Positions 26,092 through 35,468 of a stretch of 64,000 nucleotides of DNA are shown here, in pieces; position 1 is the first letter of the stretch; each line of letters starts with the position of its first letter. Both the position numbers and the translations under genes were made by a program. The stretch covers positions 2,108,001 through 2,172,000 of the forward strand of contig NZ_CP007213.1 of the NCBI RefSeq assembly GCF_001411805.1, read 5' to 3'. Source of the stretch: Burkholderia plantarii. GTDB taxonomy: Bacteria; Pseudomonadota; Gammaproteobacteria; Burkholderiales; Burkholderiaceae. The notes beneath the pieces are model-generated. The model was not told the origin of the DNA. It searched no databases and worked only from the letters and a program-made list of their open reading frames with translations.

Positions 26092-27966
26092 CTACCGGCT
26101 CGCCGGCCGCCCCCGCGCGGCGTCGGCTTGCGCCGGCTCCGCCTGGAAGCGCATGAGGTCCGCCTCGCTGCGATGGCAGAGCACCCGCGCGCCGTTGCCG
26201 AGGGTGCGCAGCGCCGGCGCCGTGACGTTGCACACACCGTCCACCCGCATCGCGCAGCGCGCCAGGAACGGACACAGCCCGGCATCGTCCGCGCGCCCGC
26301 CGATCGGCACCAACGGCCGATGGCAGCGCTCGGACGCCGCGTCGAGCCAGCCCGCGCGCAGCTCCGGCGCGGACGACACGAGCAGGTGCGAATACGGGTG
26401 GTAGGGCGGCGCGCACAGCGCGTCGCGGCTGCCGGTCTCCACGCGGCGTCCCGCGTACAGCACGACGATGTCGTCGCTGATCGCGCGCACCTTGGCGATG
26501 TCGTGCGTGATGAACACGTAGGACACGCCGAGCTTCGCCTGCAGGTCGCGCAGCAGGTCCATGATCGCCGCGCCGACCACCGTGTCGAGCGCCGAGGTGA
26601 CCTCGTCGCAGAGGATCAGGTCGGGCTCGGCGGCCAGCGCGCGCGCGAGGTTGACGCGCTGCTTCTGCCCGCCCGACAGCTCGCTGGTGCGCCGCGCGGC
26701 CACCGCCCGCGGCAGCCGCACGAGGTCCAGCAGCTCCGCCACGCGCTGCCGCGCGCGCGCGCCCCTGATGCCGTGGTAGAACGCGAGCGGCCGCGCCAGC
26801 GTGCGCTCGACGGTATGCACCGGATTGAGCGCGGTGTCGGCGTTCTGGAACACGATCTGCACGCGCCGGTGCTGCTCCTTCGTGCGCTTGCCGATGTCGA
26901 GCGCGAGCGGTTCGCCGTCGAGCAGGATCTGGCCGCCCGTGCCCGGCACGAGCCCGGCGATCACCTTCGCGAGCGTCGTCTTGCCGGAGCCGGACTCGCC
27001 GATCACGCCCACCGTCTGCCCGCGGCCGATGCGCAGGTCCACGTCGTGCAGGATCATCTTCGCGGGCCGCCCGTGCCTGTCGCGGCTGCCGTAGCCGGCG
27101 ACCGCGCCGCGCACGTCGAGCAGCGGCGCCGCCGCCGCGGGCGCCGGTTTCGCGTCGCGCGGCCCATCGTTGGGGGTGACCGCCGCGATCAGGCTTTGCG
27201 TATACGGATGCGCCGGCGCGTGCAGGATCTGTCCGGTCTCGCCCGCCTCGCGGATCGCGCCGTCGCTCAGCACGACGATGCGGTCGGCCATCTGCGCGAC
27301 CACCGCCAGGTCGTGCGAGACATAGACGGCGCTCGTGCCGCCGTGCCGGAGCACGCGCTTGAACGCCTGCAGCACGTCGATCTGCGTGGTCACGTCGAGC
27401 GCGGTGGTGGGCTCGTCGAGGATCACGAGATCGGGATCGGTGATCAGCGCCATGGCGGCCATCAGCCGCTGCAGCTGGCCGCCCGACACCTGGTGCGGAT
27501 AGCGCCTGCCGATCGTTTCCGGCTCGGGCAGCGCGAGCGCGCGAAACAGCTCGACGGCCTTCGCCTGCACCTCGCGCCGGCTCGCCGTCCGGTGGATCAG
27601 CGCGCTCTCGATCACCTGATCGAGAATCGTGCGCGACGGATTGAACGCGGCGGCCGCGCTCTGCGCGATGTACGCGATCCTGCGCCCGCGCAGCGCGGCA
27701 AGCGCGGGCGCCGACAGCGTGCGAAGGTCCGTGCCGGCGAACCTCACCGAGCCGCCGGCGATCCGGCAGCCGGCGCGCGCGTGGCCCATCAGCGAGAGCG
27801 CGACGGTGGTCTTGCCGGAGCCGGATTCGCCGATCAGCGCCAGCACCTCGCCGCGCCCGATCTCGAAGTCGATGTCATGGACGATCGTGGTTTCGGCGCC
27901 GCCGGGGCGGCCGCCGACCACGCGCAGCCCGCGCACCTCGACGAGCGGAGTCGATTCATCGCGCAT
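26092..27966 (-). CDS. ABC transporter ATPase with two nucleotide-binding domains (dipeptide/opine type)
   Basis: This 624-aa protein carries two fused ABC ATPase domains, as in GsiA/YejF. The first has Walker [13 protein letters not shown], signature [15 protein letters not shown] and Walker [14 protein letters not shown]. The second has [29 protein letters not shown] and [14 protein letters not shown]. Note DEPT in the first and DEVT in the second. The C-terminal segment [15 protein letters not shown] resembles the cysteine-containing oligopeptide/dipeptide ATPase tail. The start overlaps the end of the permease gene by 11 bases. It powers the importer encoded upstream. Confidence 0.9.
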   Translation of the reverse strand: MRDESTPLVEVRGLRVVGGRPGGAETTIVHDIDFEIGRGEVLALIGESGSGKTTVALSLMGHARAGCRIAGGSVRFAGTDLRTLSAPALAALRGRRIAYIAQSAAAAFNPSRTILDQVIESALIHRTASRREVQAKAVELFRALALPEPETIGRRYPHQVSGGQLQRLMAAMALITDPDLVILDEPTTALDVTTQIDVLQAFKRVLRHGGTSAVYVSHDLAVVAQMADRIVVLSDGAIREAGETGQILHAPAHPYTQSLIAAVTPNDGPRDAKPAPAAAAPLLDVRGAVAGYGSRDRHGRPAKMILHDVDLRIGRGQTVGVIGESGSGKTTLAKVIAGLVPGTGGQILLDGEPLALDIGKRTKEQHRRVQIVFQNADTALNPVHTVERTLARPLAFYHGIRGARARQRVAELLDLVRLPRAVAARRTSELSGGQKQRVNLARALAAEPDLILCDEVTSALDTVVGAAIMDLLRDLQAKLGVSYVFITHDIAKVRAISDDIVVLYAGRRVETGSRDALCAPPYHPYSHLLVSSAPELRAGWLDAASERCHRPLVPIGGRADDAGLCPFLARCAMRVDGVCNVTAPALRTLGNGARVLCHRSEADLMRFQAEPAQADAARGRPASR

Positions 27967-28948
27967 CAGCGTTCTCCGTGGCTGCGCCCCTGCGGCGGCC
28001 GCGATGCGGCAGGCCGTCGATCAACAGGTTGACGCCCACCGTCAGGATCGCGATCGCGACCGCGGGCACGATCGCGACGGCCGAGCCGTCGCCGAGGCTC
28101 GCGATGTTCTCGCGCACGAGCGAGCCGAGGTCCGCATACGGCGGCTGCACGCCGAGCCCCAGAAAGCTCAGGCCGCTCAGCAACAGCACGACGAACGTGA
28201 AGCGCAGCCCCGTGTCGGCCAGCATCGGGTGGATCATGTTCGGCAGCATCTCGACGCACGCGATGTACAGCGCGCTCTCGCCGCGCGCCCGCGCGACCTG
28301 CACGAATTCGAGCGTGCTGAGGTTCACGGCCAGCGCGCGGGCGATCCGGTACGAGCCGGGCATGTAGCTGACGGCGGCGGTCAGGATCAGCAGCGGCAGC
28401 GACGAGCCGAACGCCGCGACGAACATCAGCGCGAACATCTTCGACGGAATCGAGGTGAGCGCATCGAGCAGCCGGCTCATCGTTTCGTCGACCGCGCGGC
28501 CCGACACGGTCGCGAGCAGCCCGAGCGTGGTGCCGGTCAGCGCGGCGAGCAGCACCGCGGCCAGCGCGAGCAGCACGGTCAGCCGCGTGCCGTACAGGAT
28601 CCGGCTCAGCATGTCGCGGCCGAGGTAGTCGGAGCCGAACGGCAGCTTCGCGCTGAACGGCGCGAACACGTCGGTCGTGACGAGCGTGCCGATGTCGTGC
28701 GGCGCGAGCAGCGGCGCGAATGCCGCGAGGGCCAGCATCAGGGCGACCATCGCCAGGCCGACGCGGCCGCCCGCCGTCAGGCCGAGGCGCACGAGGCGGC
28801 GCTTGCGCGGCCGGTCGGCGGAAGTCGCGGCGGGCGGCGTGGCGCCGCTCCACGGTGGGTGTCGGTCGCCGGACGGCGGCAGCGCCTTGCCGCGTCGGGT
28901 GGGTTCGAACGGTTGCATGGGAGGCATCTCGGACGGAGAACGAAACAC
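27956..28948 (-). CDS. ABC transporter permease, DppC type
   Basis: This permease of about 330 aa has a hydrophilic N-terminal extension and six membrane segments. It has the DppC-family marks HDIGTLVTTDVFAPFSAKLPFGSDYLGRDMLSRILYGTR and the ATPase-contact (EAA) loop around ARARGESALYIACVEMLPNMIHP. The stop of the DppB-type gene directly abuts a GTG at 28948; ATG at 28927 is an alternative start. No good ribosome binding site is visible for either, so translational coupling is likely. It forms the channel with the upstream permease. Confidence 0.85.
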   Translation of the reverse strand: MFRSPSEMPPMQPFEPTRRGKALPPSGDRHPPWSGATPPAATSADRPRKRRLVRLGLTAGGRVGLAMVALMLALAAFAPLLAPHDIGTLVTTDVFAPFSAKLPFGSDYLGRDMLSRILYGTRLTVLLALAAVLLAALTGTTLGLLATVSGRAVDETMSRLLDALTSIPSKMFALMFVAAFGSSLPLLILTAAVSYMPGSYRIARALAVNLSTLEFVQVARARGESALYIACVEMLPNMIHPMLADTGLRFTFVVLLLSGLSFLGLGVQPPYADLGSLVRENIASLGDGSAVAIVPAVAIAILTVGVNLLIDGLPHRGRRRGAATENADAR

Positions 28949-29902
28949 TCAGGTGCGCAGTCGCGGGTTCGACACGATCGAGCAGAGATCGGCGAACAGC
29001 ACGAGCGCCAGATAGGCCACGCAGAAGATCAGCGTGCAGGCCTGGATCAGCGGAAAGTCGCGATTGCCCACGGCATCGACCATCAGGCTCGCGAGGCCCG
29101 GATAGTTGAAGATCGTCTCGACGACGATCACGCCGCCGAGCAGATACGACAGGCTCAACGCGATCGCGTTGGCGATCGGCCCGATCGCGTTCGGCAGCGC
29201 GTGACGCAGCACGACGCGCGTGGGGCTCGCCCCCTTGAGCACGGCCATCTCGACGTAGGACGCGCTCAGCTGCTCGATCACGGCGGCGCGCGTCATGCGC
29301 GCCATCTGCGCGATCACGACCGCGCACAGCGTCAGGACCGGCATCGCATAGGCACGCAGGAAGTCGTGCAGGCTGTCGATCGGGCCGCCGTAGGACAGCG
29401 CGGACAGCCAGTGCAGCTTGACGGCCAGCACCAGCACGGCGATCGTCGCGATCAGGAATTCCGGTGTCGCGACGAGCGACAGCGTGCCCAGGCTGATCAC
29501 GCGATCGACCAGCGACTCGCGCCTGACCGCCGCGACGATGCCGAGCAGCAGCGCCGTGGGCACCGACACGGCGGTCGTGATCGCCGCGAGCGTGAGCGAC
29601 TTCGGCAGCCGCCCGCCGATCATCTGCGACACCGGCATGTCGCCGGACAGCGACCGGCCGAAATCGCCGTGCAGCAGCCCCGCGAGCCAGTGCAGGTAGC
29701 GCACGTGCGCCGGCAGGTCGAGGCCGAACTGCAGACGCAGCGCGGCGACCGTCTCCGGGGTGGCCGACTGGCCGAGCGCCGCCTGCGCGGCGTCGCCCGG
29801 CAGCAGGTTGGTGATCGTGAAGATGATCACCGAGACGATCAGCAAGGTCAGCGCGGTGACCGCGATGCGCCGGCCGATCAGGCCGATGAGGGTCCGGTTC
29901 AT
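28949..29902 (-). CDS. ABC transporter permease, DppB type
   Basis: This 317-aa permease begins MNRTLIGLIGRRIAVTALTLLIVSVIIFTITNLLPGDAAQAALG, the usual DppB/OppB first membrane segment with the LPGD motif. The C-terminal half has the contact loop SYVEMAVLKGASPTRVVLRHALPNAIGP. It is of normal length for the family. It lies between the binding-protein gene (50 bases upstream) and the DppC-type permease gene. The importer class transports di- and oligopeptides, opines and related amino compounds. Confidence 0.9.
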   Translation of the reverse strand: MNRTLIGLIGRRIAVTALTLLIVSVIIFTITNLLPGDAAQAALGQSATPETVAALRLQFGLDLPAHVRYLHWLAGLLHGDFGRSLSGDMPVSQMIGGRLPKSLTLAAITTAVSVPTALLLGIVAAVRRESLVDRVISLGTLSLVATPEFLIATIAVLVLAVKLHWLSALSYGGPIDSLHDFLRAYAMPVLTLCAVVIAQMARMTRAAVIEQLSASYVEMAVLKGASPTRVVLRHALPNAIGPIANAIALSLSYLLGGVIVVETIFNYPGLASLMVDAVGNRDFPLIQACTLIFCVAYLALVLFADLCSIVSNPRLRT

Positions 29903-29951
29903 GAAGCGAGGCTCCCGAAAAGGTCGAGCGTGGCGGCGGCGGGCGTCGGGC

Positions 29952-31538
29952 TCAGGCGTTCCACCAGACGTATTCGGCGAACATGCCGCCCATCATCGGG
30001 CCGGTCGGGATCGAGCCCAGCCCGCCGATGCGCTTGTCGTAGCCGTCGAGGAAGCTGATGAAGGCGGGAATCCCGACCCGGCCCTGCTGCGACACGATGG
30101 TCTGCATCTCGCCGTACATCTGCTTGCGCTTCGCGTCGTCGGTTTCGGAGCGGGCGGCCAGCAGCAGCTGGTCGAACCGCGCGTTCTTCCAGCCCGACTC
30201 GTTCCACGGCGCATCCGACTTGAAGAACTGCGTGAACAGCACGTCGGCGCTCGAGCGCGGGTTGATGTTGCCGAACCCGAGCGGGTGCTTCATCCAGTGG
30301 TTCGACCAGTAGCCGTCGGACGATACGCGATTGACCTGCAGGTTCAGCCCGATCTTCTGCCCGGCCTGCTGCAGCAGCACGGCCATCTCGATCGAGCCGT
30401 TCGCGTCCGGCGTCGCGTAGATGGGCGGCAGCGCGGAGCCGAGCGCGCCGGCCTTCTGGAACAGGAATTTCGCCTTGTCCGGATCGTGCGGGCGCTGCGG
30501 CAGCGACGCGTTGAAATAGCGATGTCCCGGCGGAATCGGCTGGTCGTTGCCGATCACCGCGTAGCCGCGGAACACCGCCGAGCGGATCTGCTCGCGATCG
30601 AACAGGTACTTCATCCCTTCGACGAACTCGGGCTTCGCGGTGATCGGGTTTTCGCCGCGCATGATCAGGTCGGTATAGAGGCCCGACTTGGTTTCCTTCA
30701 GCGCATAGCCGGGCGTGGCGTCCACCCGCTGCGTCGAGCGCGGATCGACCGCGTTGACCAGATGCACGTCGCCGGACAGCAGTGCGTTCAGGCGCGCGGC
30801 GCTGTCGCTGATGCCGATCAGCTCGATCTCGTCGAGATACGGCATCCCCGGCTTGAAGTAGCTGTCGTTGCGCACGCCGACGGTCGACACGCCGGGCTGG
30901 AACGACTTCAGCTTGTACGGGCCGCAGCCGATGCCGGTGCTGAAGTCCGTCGCGCCGTCCTTGACGATCACCAGCTGCGGGGTCGCGAGGATCACCGGCA
31001 GGTCGGCGTTGGCGCTCGCGAGCGTCAACGTCACCTCGTCGGGGCCGCTCGCCTTCGCGTCGGCGAACTGGTCGGCGAGCGGCTTGACCTTCGATGCGGT
31101 GGCCGCGTTCTTGTGGCGCATCAGGGAATACACCACGTCGGCCGGCCCGACCGGCTTGCCGTCGTGGAACGTGACGCCCTTGCGCAGCTTGATGACCCAG
31201 GTCTTCGCGTCGGTCGTGTGCAGCGACTCGGCGAGATTCATCTGCGGCGTCAGGCTCTGATCGAGCTGCGTCAGGCCGCTGTAGAACATGAAGAAGCGGA
31301 TGTAGTCCGCGCTCGTCGACCCCTTGGCCGGGTCCAGCGTATCGGCCGTCGAACTCGATTCGTTCGCAACCCGTATCTTCCCGCCGCGCTTCGGCGCGGG
31401 CGCGGCGAGCGCCGCCCCGGGGGCCACCAGCAGTCCGCCGGCGCCGGCTGACATCACGCAGCCCGCCGCCATGATCCGCATCATGTCGCGGCGCGTGAAG
31501 CCGGCCTTGCCGCCGCCATTGTCGATATCGTCGCTCAT
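29952..31538 (-). CDS. ABC transporter substrate-binding protein, family 5 (peptide/opine type), Tat-exported
   Basis: This 528-aa extracytoplasmic solute-binding protein of the DppA/OppA family starts MSDDIDNGGGKAGFTRRDMMRIMAAG. TRRDMM followed by a hydrophobic stretch and AAPAP is a twin-arginine export signal. TAKTWVIKLRKGVTFHDGKPVGPADVVYSL (here with DAKTW) is the classic family segment. AGGAGCAGG before ATG 31538 supports the start. It is the first gene of the importer operon. The Tat rather than Sec signal is fairly common for this family in Burkholderia. The ligand is not evident, but downstream amine oxidases suggest an amino compound. Confidence 0.9.
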   Translation of the reverse strand: MSDDIDNGGGKAGFTRRDMMRIMAAGCVMSAGAGGLLVAPGAALAAPAPKRGGKIRVANESSSTADTLDPAKGSTSADYIRFFMFYSGLTQLDQSLTPQMNLAESLHTTDAKTWVIKLRKGVTFHDGKPVGPADVVYSLMRHKNAATASKVKPLADQFADAKASGPDEVTLTLASANADLPVILATPQLVIVKDGATDFSTGIGCGPYKLKSFQPGVSTVGVRNDSYFKPGMPYLDEIELIGISDSAARLNALLSGDVHLVNAVDPRSTQRVDATPGYALKETKSGLYTDLIMRGENPITAKPEFVEGMKYLFDREQIRSAVFRGYAVIGNDQPIPPGHRYFNASLPQRPHDPDKAKFLFQKAGALGSALPPIYATPDANGSIEMAVLLQQAGQKIGLNLQVNRVSSDGYWSNHWMKHPLGFGNINPRSSADVLFTQFFKSDAPWNESGWKNARFDQLLLAARSETDDAKRKQMYGEMQTIVSQQGRVGIPAFISFLDGYDKRIGGLGSIPTGPMMGGMFAEYVWWNA

Positions 31539-31646
31539 CCGTCCTGCTCCTGACTGTGGTAAGTGGGTCCTGGGGTCCAGCCTGGCTCTTCGATCCCGCC
31601 GCGCCCGACTGCTGGTGGCGGGCGCAACGTCATGCCGATGCGAATT

Positions 31647-31659
31647 CATTTAAGCATCG
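31647..31659 (-). promoter_or_regulatory. Shared motif CGATGCTTAAATG upstream of the importer operon
   Basis: This is the second copy of the motif found at 25966-25978, differing at one base, about 109 bases before the binding-protein start. It is followed on the plus strand by a locally AT-rich stretch. It may be part of a promoter or a site for a common regulator. Confidence 0.45.
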
Positions 31660-32387
31660 CCAAAATGCGGTTTGTCGCGATTCGGGCCGCCCGCACCATC
31701 GGAATCGACCGTTTTGAGCCACCCGCGCAGCATGATTTGCTGCGTGCCCGCGTAGCGCCGCCGGCGCGGCCAGCGAGCCGCGCCGGCGGCGCTTCGCGTG
31801 CCGACGCAGTCCATCGTAAGACGGCACGCACGGCAGATTGCACCGACAAAATTGCCCGTTCGGCATCCGGCGCCCGTTCGACTCGCGCAAACCGCACGTC
31901 CGTGTCGCCCGCGCGCATGCGTGCCCGCTTCGCCGGCGGCACCGGCACTCGCGTGCATGAAAGTCCAGAGGACTGCCACGCGACCGGAGCGGCCGTGCGT
32001 GCAGCCGCCCTGCCCGGGATTCGGGCGCGTGCCGGCGCGGCACGAGGCGGGTGGGGAGGCGGGATGCTGGAGGCGGGATGCGGGATGCTGGAGGCGGGAT
32101 GCGGGATGCGGGAGGGAGAATGCGCGAGATGGGCCGGCTGCCGGCGCACGACGCGAGGCCGTCAGACAGCCGGACAGCCGGACAGCCGCGCAGGCAACCG
32201 GGCAGTCGGGCAGCCGGCCGCGATCGCGATGCGGCGGCCGCCGGTTGCGCGGCCCGCCATCCGGCGCGGCCGCGACGGCCGCCGTCGGCCCGGCGGGCAA
32301 GGCATGGCGCGGGCGGGCGGCTTCGACTGGCGTGATCGCCGGGCCGGCCCGCGCGATCACGCCGCCGCCCGCCGGCGCGGGCGCCGC
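31660..32387. other. Gene-free stretch with 21-bp and shorter degenerate repeats
   Basis: About 730 bases hold no supportable gene. From 32061 to about 32115 a 21-base unit (GGGATGCTGGAGGCGGGATGC) occurs about 2.6 times. Around 32170-32216 there is a looser run of CAGCCGGA/CAGCCGGG-like units. Long open frames here translate to low-complexity Arg/Pro/Ala sequence and are chance products of composition. Confidence 0.7.
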
Positions 32388-33056
32388 CTACAGGCCGAGC
32401 CGCGTGGCGAGATGGCCGATGTCCGACACTTCGTAATAGTTGTAGTACGGCGTGCCCGGCTCGTGGCCGCGATTGACGAACGCCTTGTGCCGGATGCCGA
32501 GATCCTCGGCCGTCATCAGGTCGTAACGCAGGCTCGACGACACGTGCAACACGTCCTCCGGCTTGCAGCCGAGCTTGTCGAACATGTATTCGAAGCCCTG
32601 CATCCGCGGCTTGTACGACTGCGCCTGCTGGGCGGTGAATACCGCATGGAACGGTGCGCCGAGCTTGTCGACGTTGCTCATGATCTGGTCGTCCGACGCA
32701 TTCGACAGGATCACCAGCTTGTACTTCGTCGCGAGCCGCGAGAGGCCCGCGGGCACGTCCGGGTGCGGGCCCCAGGTCGGCACCGCCAGATAGAAGCGCT
32801 CGGCCTCGGCCTCGTCGAACCGCACGCCGACCCGCTGGCAGGTACGCCGGACCGCATTGACGACGACCTCGCGAAACGGCTTCCAGGCGCCGAGCACCTC
32901 GTCGAGCCGGTAGCCGGCGAACGCGCGCACGAACTGTTCGAGCGCGGCCGGCGAGAGCCGGTCGGCATAGACCTCGCGCGCCGTCTCGGCCATCCGGAAG
33001 TGGATCAGCGTGCCATAGCAGTCGAACGTGATGTACTTCGGCTCAAATTGAATCAT
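32388..33056 (-). CDS. HAD-superfamily hydrolase, type II haloacid dehalogenase-like
   Basis: This 222-aa protein has all HAD motifs: nucleophile Asp in YITFDCYGTLIHF (motif I), Ser/Asn in VILSNASDDQ (II), Lys in AQSYKPRMQGF (III), and SSLRYDLMTAEDLG (IV). The spacing fits type II haloacid dehalogenases, which displace halide from L-2-haloacids. Many genomic relatives act on other small phosphates or are of unknown substrate. AGGA lies 8 bases before ATG 33056. It stands alone on the minus strand, divergent from the GNAT gene. The first 40 bases upstream contain a CCCCGGC-AGG-GCCGGGG hairpin (33080-33096). Confidence 0.85.
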   Translation of the reverse strand: MIQFEPKYITFDCYGTLIHFRMAETAREVYADRLSPAALEQFVRAFAGYRLDEVLGAWKPFREVVVNAVRRTCQRVGVRFDEAEAERFYLAVPTWGPHPDVPAGLSRLATKYKLVILSNASDDQIMSNVDKLGAPFHAVFTAQQAQSYKPRMQGFEYMFDKLGCKPEDVLHVSSSLRYDLMTAEDLGIRHKAFVNRGHEPGTPYYNYYEVSDIGHLATRLGL

Positions 33057-33524
33057 GGTGACGTCCTGTCGGTGTGAAGCCCCGGCAGGGCCGGGGACGG
33101 GCTGGGTTCAACGAAATTGGAACAGGGCAAAAAGCCGTTCGCGCGTCGTTTGCCGCCGCGCGAAACGCAGATTCGCCGCGAGTTGCGAAGCACGAACAGC
33201 ACGATCTGCGGCGAGGCCCGGCAACACGCCGCCGGAGCCGGCCGGCGGCCTTCGCGGCCGCGCCGCGGCACGCTCACGAACGCCCCGGCCGCGCCGAGAC
33301 GGTCGTGGCATTCGCGCGGCGTTCGCGCGGCATTGGCATGGCGCAGGCTGCCGGATCGGCATGCCGTGGCGGCACGCACCGGCCCGGTCGCGCGTGCCGG
33401 TCGCGCCCGTTTCCATCGATGTCGGCCCCCGGTCCCGACGGCCGCAAAACAGGCGAATCGTCCTATCCGGGCCGCACCGGCGCTGGCAGAGTGATACGTC
33501 ATTCCTACCGCTTTGGAGTTCCGC
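33057..33524. other. Divergent intergenic region, gene-free
   Basis: There is no credible gene between the HAD and GNAT genes. Apart from the 7-3-7 hairpin at 33080-33096, which would lie in the 5' leader of the HAD gene, I see no repeat, operator or clear promoter. Composition is similar to the coding regions. Confidence 0.6.
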
Positions 33525-34385
33525 GTGGCCGACCTCAATCCTTCCCGCACGCTTACCTATCGCCCGCTCGCCGAAACCGACCTGCCCGCCGCGCATCGGC
33601 TCTCGGTGGCAGTCAAGTGGCCGCACCGGCCCGACGACTGGCGCTTCGTGCATCAGCTCGGCCGCGGCTTCGTCGCCGAGGACGAATCCGGCGTCATCGG
33701 CACCGCGCTCGGCTGGCCGTTCGACGACGCGCACGCCTCGCTCGGCATGGTGATCGTGTCGCCCGAGCACCAGGGCCGCGGCATCGGCCGCGAGCTGTTC
33801 TCGCGCGTCGTCGACAGCCTCGGCACGCGCACCTTGTTCCTGCATGCCACGCCGGCCGGCGAGCCGCTCTACGCGAAGTTCGGTTTCCGGGCGGTCGGCA
33901 CGGTCGATCAGCACCAGGGCGCGGCGTTCCGGCCGCCGCTGATCTCGCTGCCGCCGGGCGAACGCCTGCGCCCGCTCGGGATCAACGACGGCCCGCGCCT
34001 GGCCGCGCTCGCGTCACGCACGGCCGGCTACGAGCGCGGCGTGGTGATCGAGGCGCTGCTCGAGGTGGCAAACGGCATCGCGCTCGATCGCGACGGCGAG
34101 CTGCTCGGCTTCGCGCTGTTCCGCCGCTTCGGACGCGGTCATGTGATCGGCCCGGTGATCGCGCCGGACACGCTGCGCGCGCAGGCGCTCATCAGCCACT
34201 GGCTCGCGCTGCACGAGGAGAAATTCGTGCGCCTGGACGTGCCCGGCGACAGCGGGCTGTCGGAATGGCTGCAGGGGCTCGGCCTGCCGCGCGTCGATAC
34301 CGTGGTGGCAATGGCGCGCGGCGCGGTGCCCGCGCGCGATCCGCAAGCGCGCGCGTTCGGGATCGTGAGCCAGGCACTCGGTTGA
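33525..34385 (+). CDS. Tandem GNAT-family N-acetyltransferase
   Basis: This protein of about 286 aa carries two GNAT folds. The first has the acetyl-CoA loop in MVIVSPEHQGRGIGRELFSRVV and ends near LYAKFGFRAVGT. The second covers roughly residues 145-270 (AGYERGVVIEALLEVANGIALDRDGELLGFALFRRFG) with a weaker cofactor loop, and may be non-catalytic. GTG 33525 is chosen because TTGGAG lies 6 bases upstream; TTG at 33513 is the alternative. It is followed after 11 bases by the reductase gene, so the two form an operon. The substrate is unknown; an amine related to the neighbouring catabolic genes is plausible. Confidence 0.8.
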   Translation: MADLNPSRTLTYRPLAETDLPAAHRLSVAVKWPHRPDDWRFVHQLGRGFVAEDESGVIGTALGWPFDDAHASLGMVIVSPEHQGRGIGRELFSRVVDSLGTRTLFLHATPAGEPLYAKFGFRAVGTVDQHQGAAFRPPLISLPPGERLRPLGINDGPRLAALASRTAGYERGVVIEALLEVANGIALDRDGELLGFALFRRFGRGHVIGPVIAPDTLRAQALISHWLALHEEKFVRLDVPGDSGLSEWLQGLGLPRVDTVVAMARGAVPARDPQARAFGIVSQALG

Positions 34386-34396
34386 AGCCGCGCGCG

Positions 34397-35323
34397 ATGA
34401 GCTTCCTGTACAAATCCGATCCGGTACGCGGCGCGCAATGGGCGCAATGCTTCGCGCAACACGCGCCCGACCTCGCGTTCCACATCTGGCCCGAGATCGG
34501 CGACCCCGCGGCGGTCCGCTATCTCGCCGCCTGGCAGCCGCCGGACGATCCGGTCGCGCTGTTGCCGAACCTCGAGGTGGTGTTCTCGGTGGGCGCCGGC
34601 ATCGACCAGTTCGACCTGTCGCGCGTGCCGGCGCATATTCCCGTCGTGCGGATGATCGAGCCCGGCATCGTCGAGGGCATGGTCGAGTACGTGACGCAGG
34701 CGGTGCTGACCGTGCATCGCGACCTGTTCGACTACGCGGCGCAGCAGCGCGCGCAGGCCTGGCAGGCGAAGGCCGTGCGCGCGGCCGCGTCGCGCCGCGT
34801 CGGCGTGCTCGGGCTCGGCACGCTCGGGCAGGCCGTGCTCGAGATGCTGCGCCGCTTCGGCTTCCCGTGCGCCGGCTGGAGCCGCACGCCGCGCACGCTC
34901 GACGGCGTCGATTGCCACGCGGGCGACGCGGCACTCGAGGCGTTCCTCGCCCGCACCGACATCCTGGTCTGCCTGCTGCCGCTCACCGACGGCACGCGCG
35001 GGCTGCTCGGCGCGCGCGTGTTCGACGCGCTGCCGGCCGGCGCATCGCTCGTGCAGGTCGGCCGCGGCCCTCAGCTCGACGCGGCCGCGCTGCTCGCGGC
35101 GCTCGACAGCGGCCGACTCGACAGCGCCATCCTGGACGTGACCGATCCGGAGCCGCTGCCGGCGGGCCACCCGTTCTGGCGCCATCCGCGCATCCGGATC
35201 ACGCCGCACATCGCCAGCGCGACGCGGCCCGACACGGCGGTGGAGGCCGTGCTCGCGAACCTCGCGCGCCACCGCGCGGGACAGCCGATGATCGGCGTGG
35301 TCGACCGCGCGCGCGGCTACTGA
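34397..35323 (+). CDS. Glyoxylate/hydroxypyruvate reductase A-like 2-hydroxyacid dehydrogenase
   Basis: This 308-aa NAD(P)H-dependent D-2-hydroxyacid dehydrogenase belongs to the GhrA group. The dinucleotide motif is GVLGLGTLGQAVLEML. Catalytic residues appear as Arg in LVQVGRGPQLD, Glu in VTDPEPLPAGHPFW and His in ITPHIASAT. The short N-terminal domain with SVGAGIDQF is typical of GhrA. It reduces glyoxylate or hydroxypyruvate, or another 2-oxoacid, to the hydroxyacid. It is probably co-transcribed with the GNAT gene. The aminotransferase that follows could supply its 2-oxoacid or use the product of the same route. Confidence 0.85.
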   Translation: MSFLYKSDPVRGAQWAQCFAQHAPDLAFHIWPEIGDPAAVRYLAAWQPPDDPVALLPNLEVVFSVGAGIDQFDLSRVPAHIPVVRMIEPGIVEGMVEYVTQAVLTVHRDLFDYAAQQRAQAWQAKAVRAAASRRVGVLGLGTLGQAVLEMLRRFGFPCAGWSRTPRTLDGVDCHAGDAALEAFLARTDILVCLLPLTDGTRGLLGARVFDALPAGASLVQVGRGPQLDAAALLAALDSGRLDSAILDVTDPEPLPAGHPFWRHPRIRITPHIASATRPDTAVEAVLANLARHRAGQPMIGVVDRARGY

Positions 35324-35468
35324 CGCGCGCCCGGCAGCAGAAAATGCCGCGGCGCGCCGTGCAAACGCCGTGTCCATACGTTCCAGGCGGCAAATTGAAG
35401 ACGCATGCGGATTTCTCGCCCGTTAGCATGTCCTCACCGCCGACAACCGACGAGCTCCCGCCCCCGCC

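Noticed and set aside
31646..32360. Minus-strand frames with repeated IPHPASS-like segments as a repeat protein
   Set aside because: The repeated segments come from the 21-bp DNA repeat, and the rest is low-complexity sequence without a plausible start or ribosome binding site.
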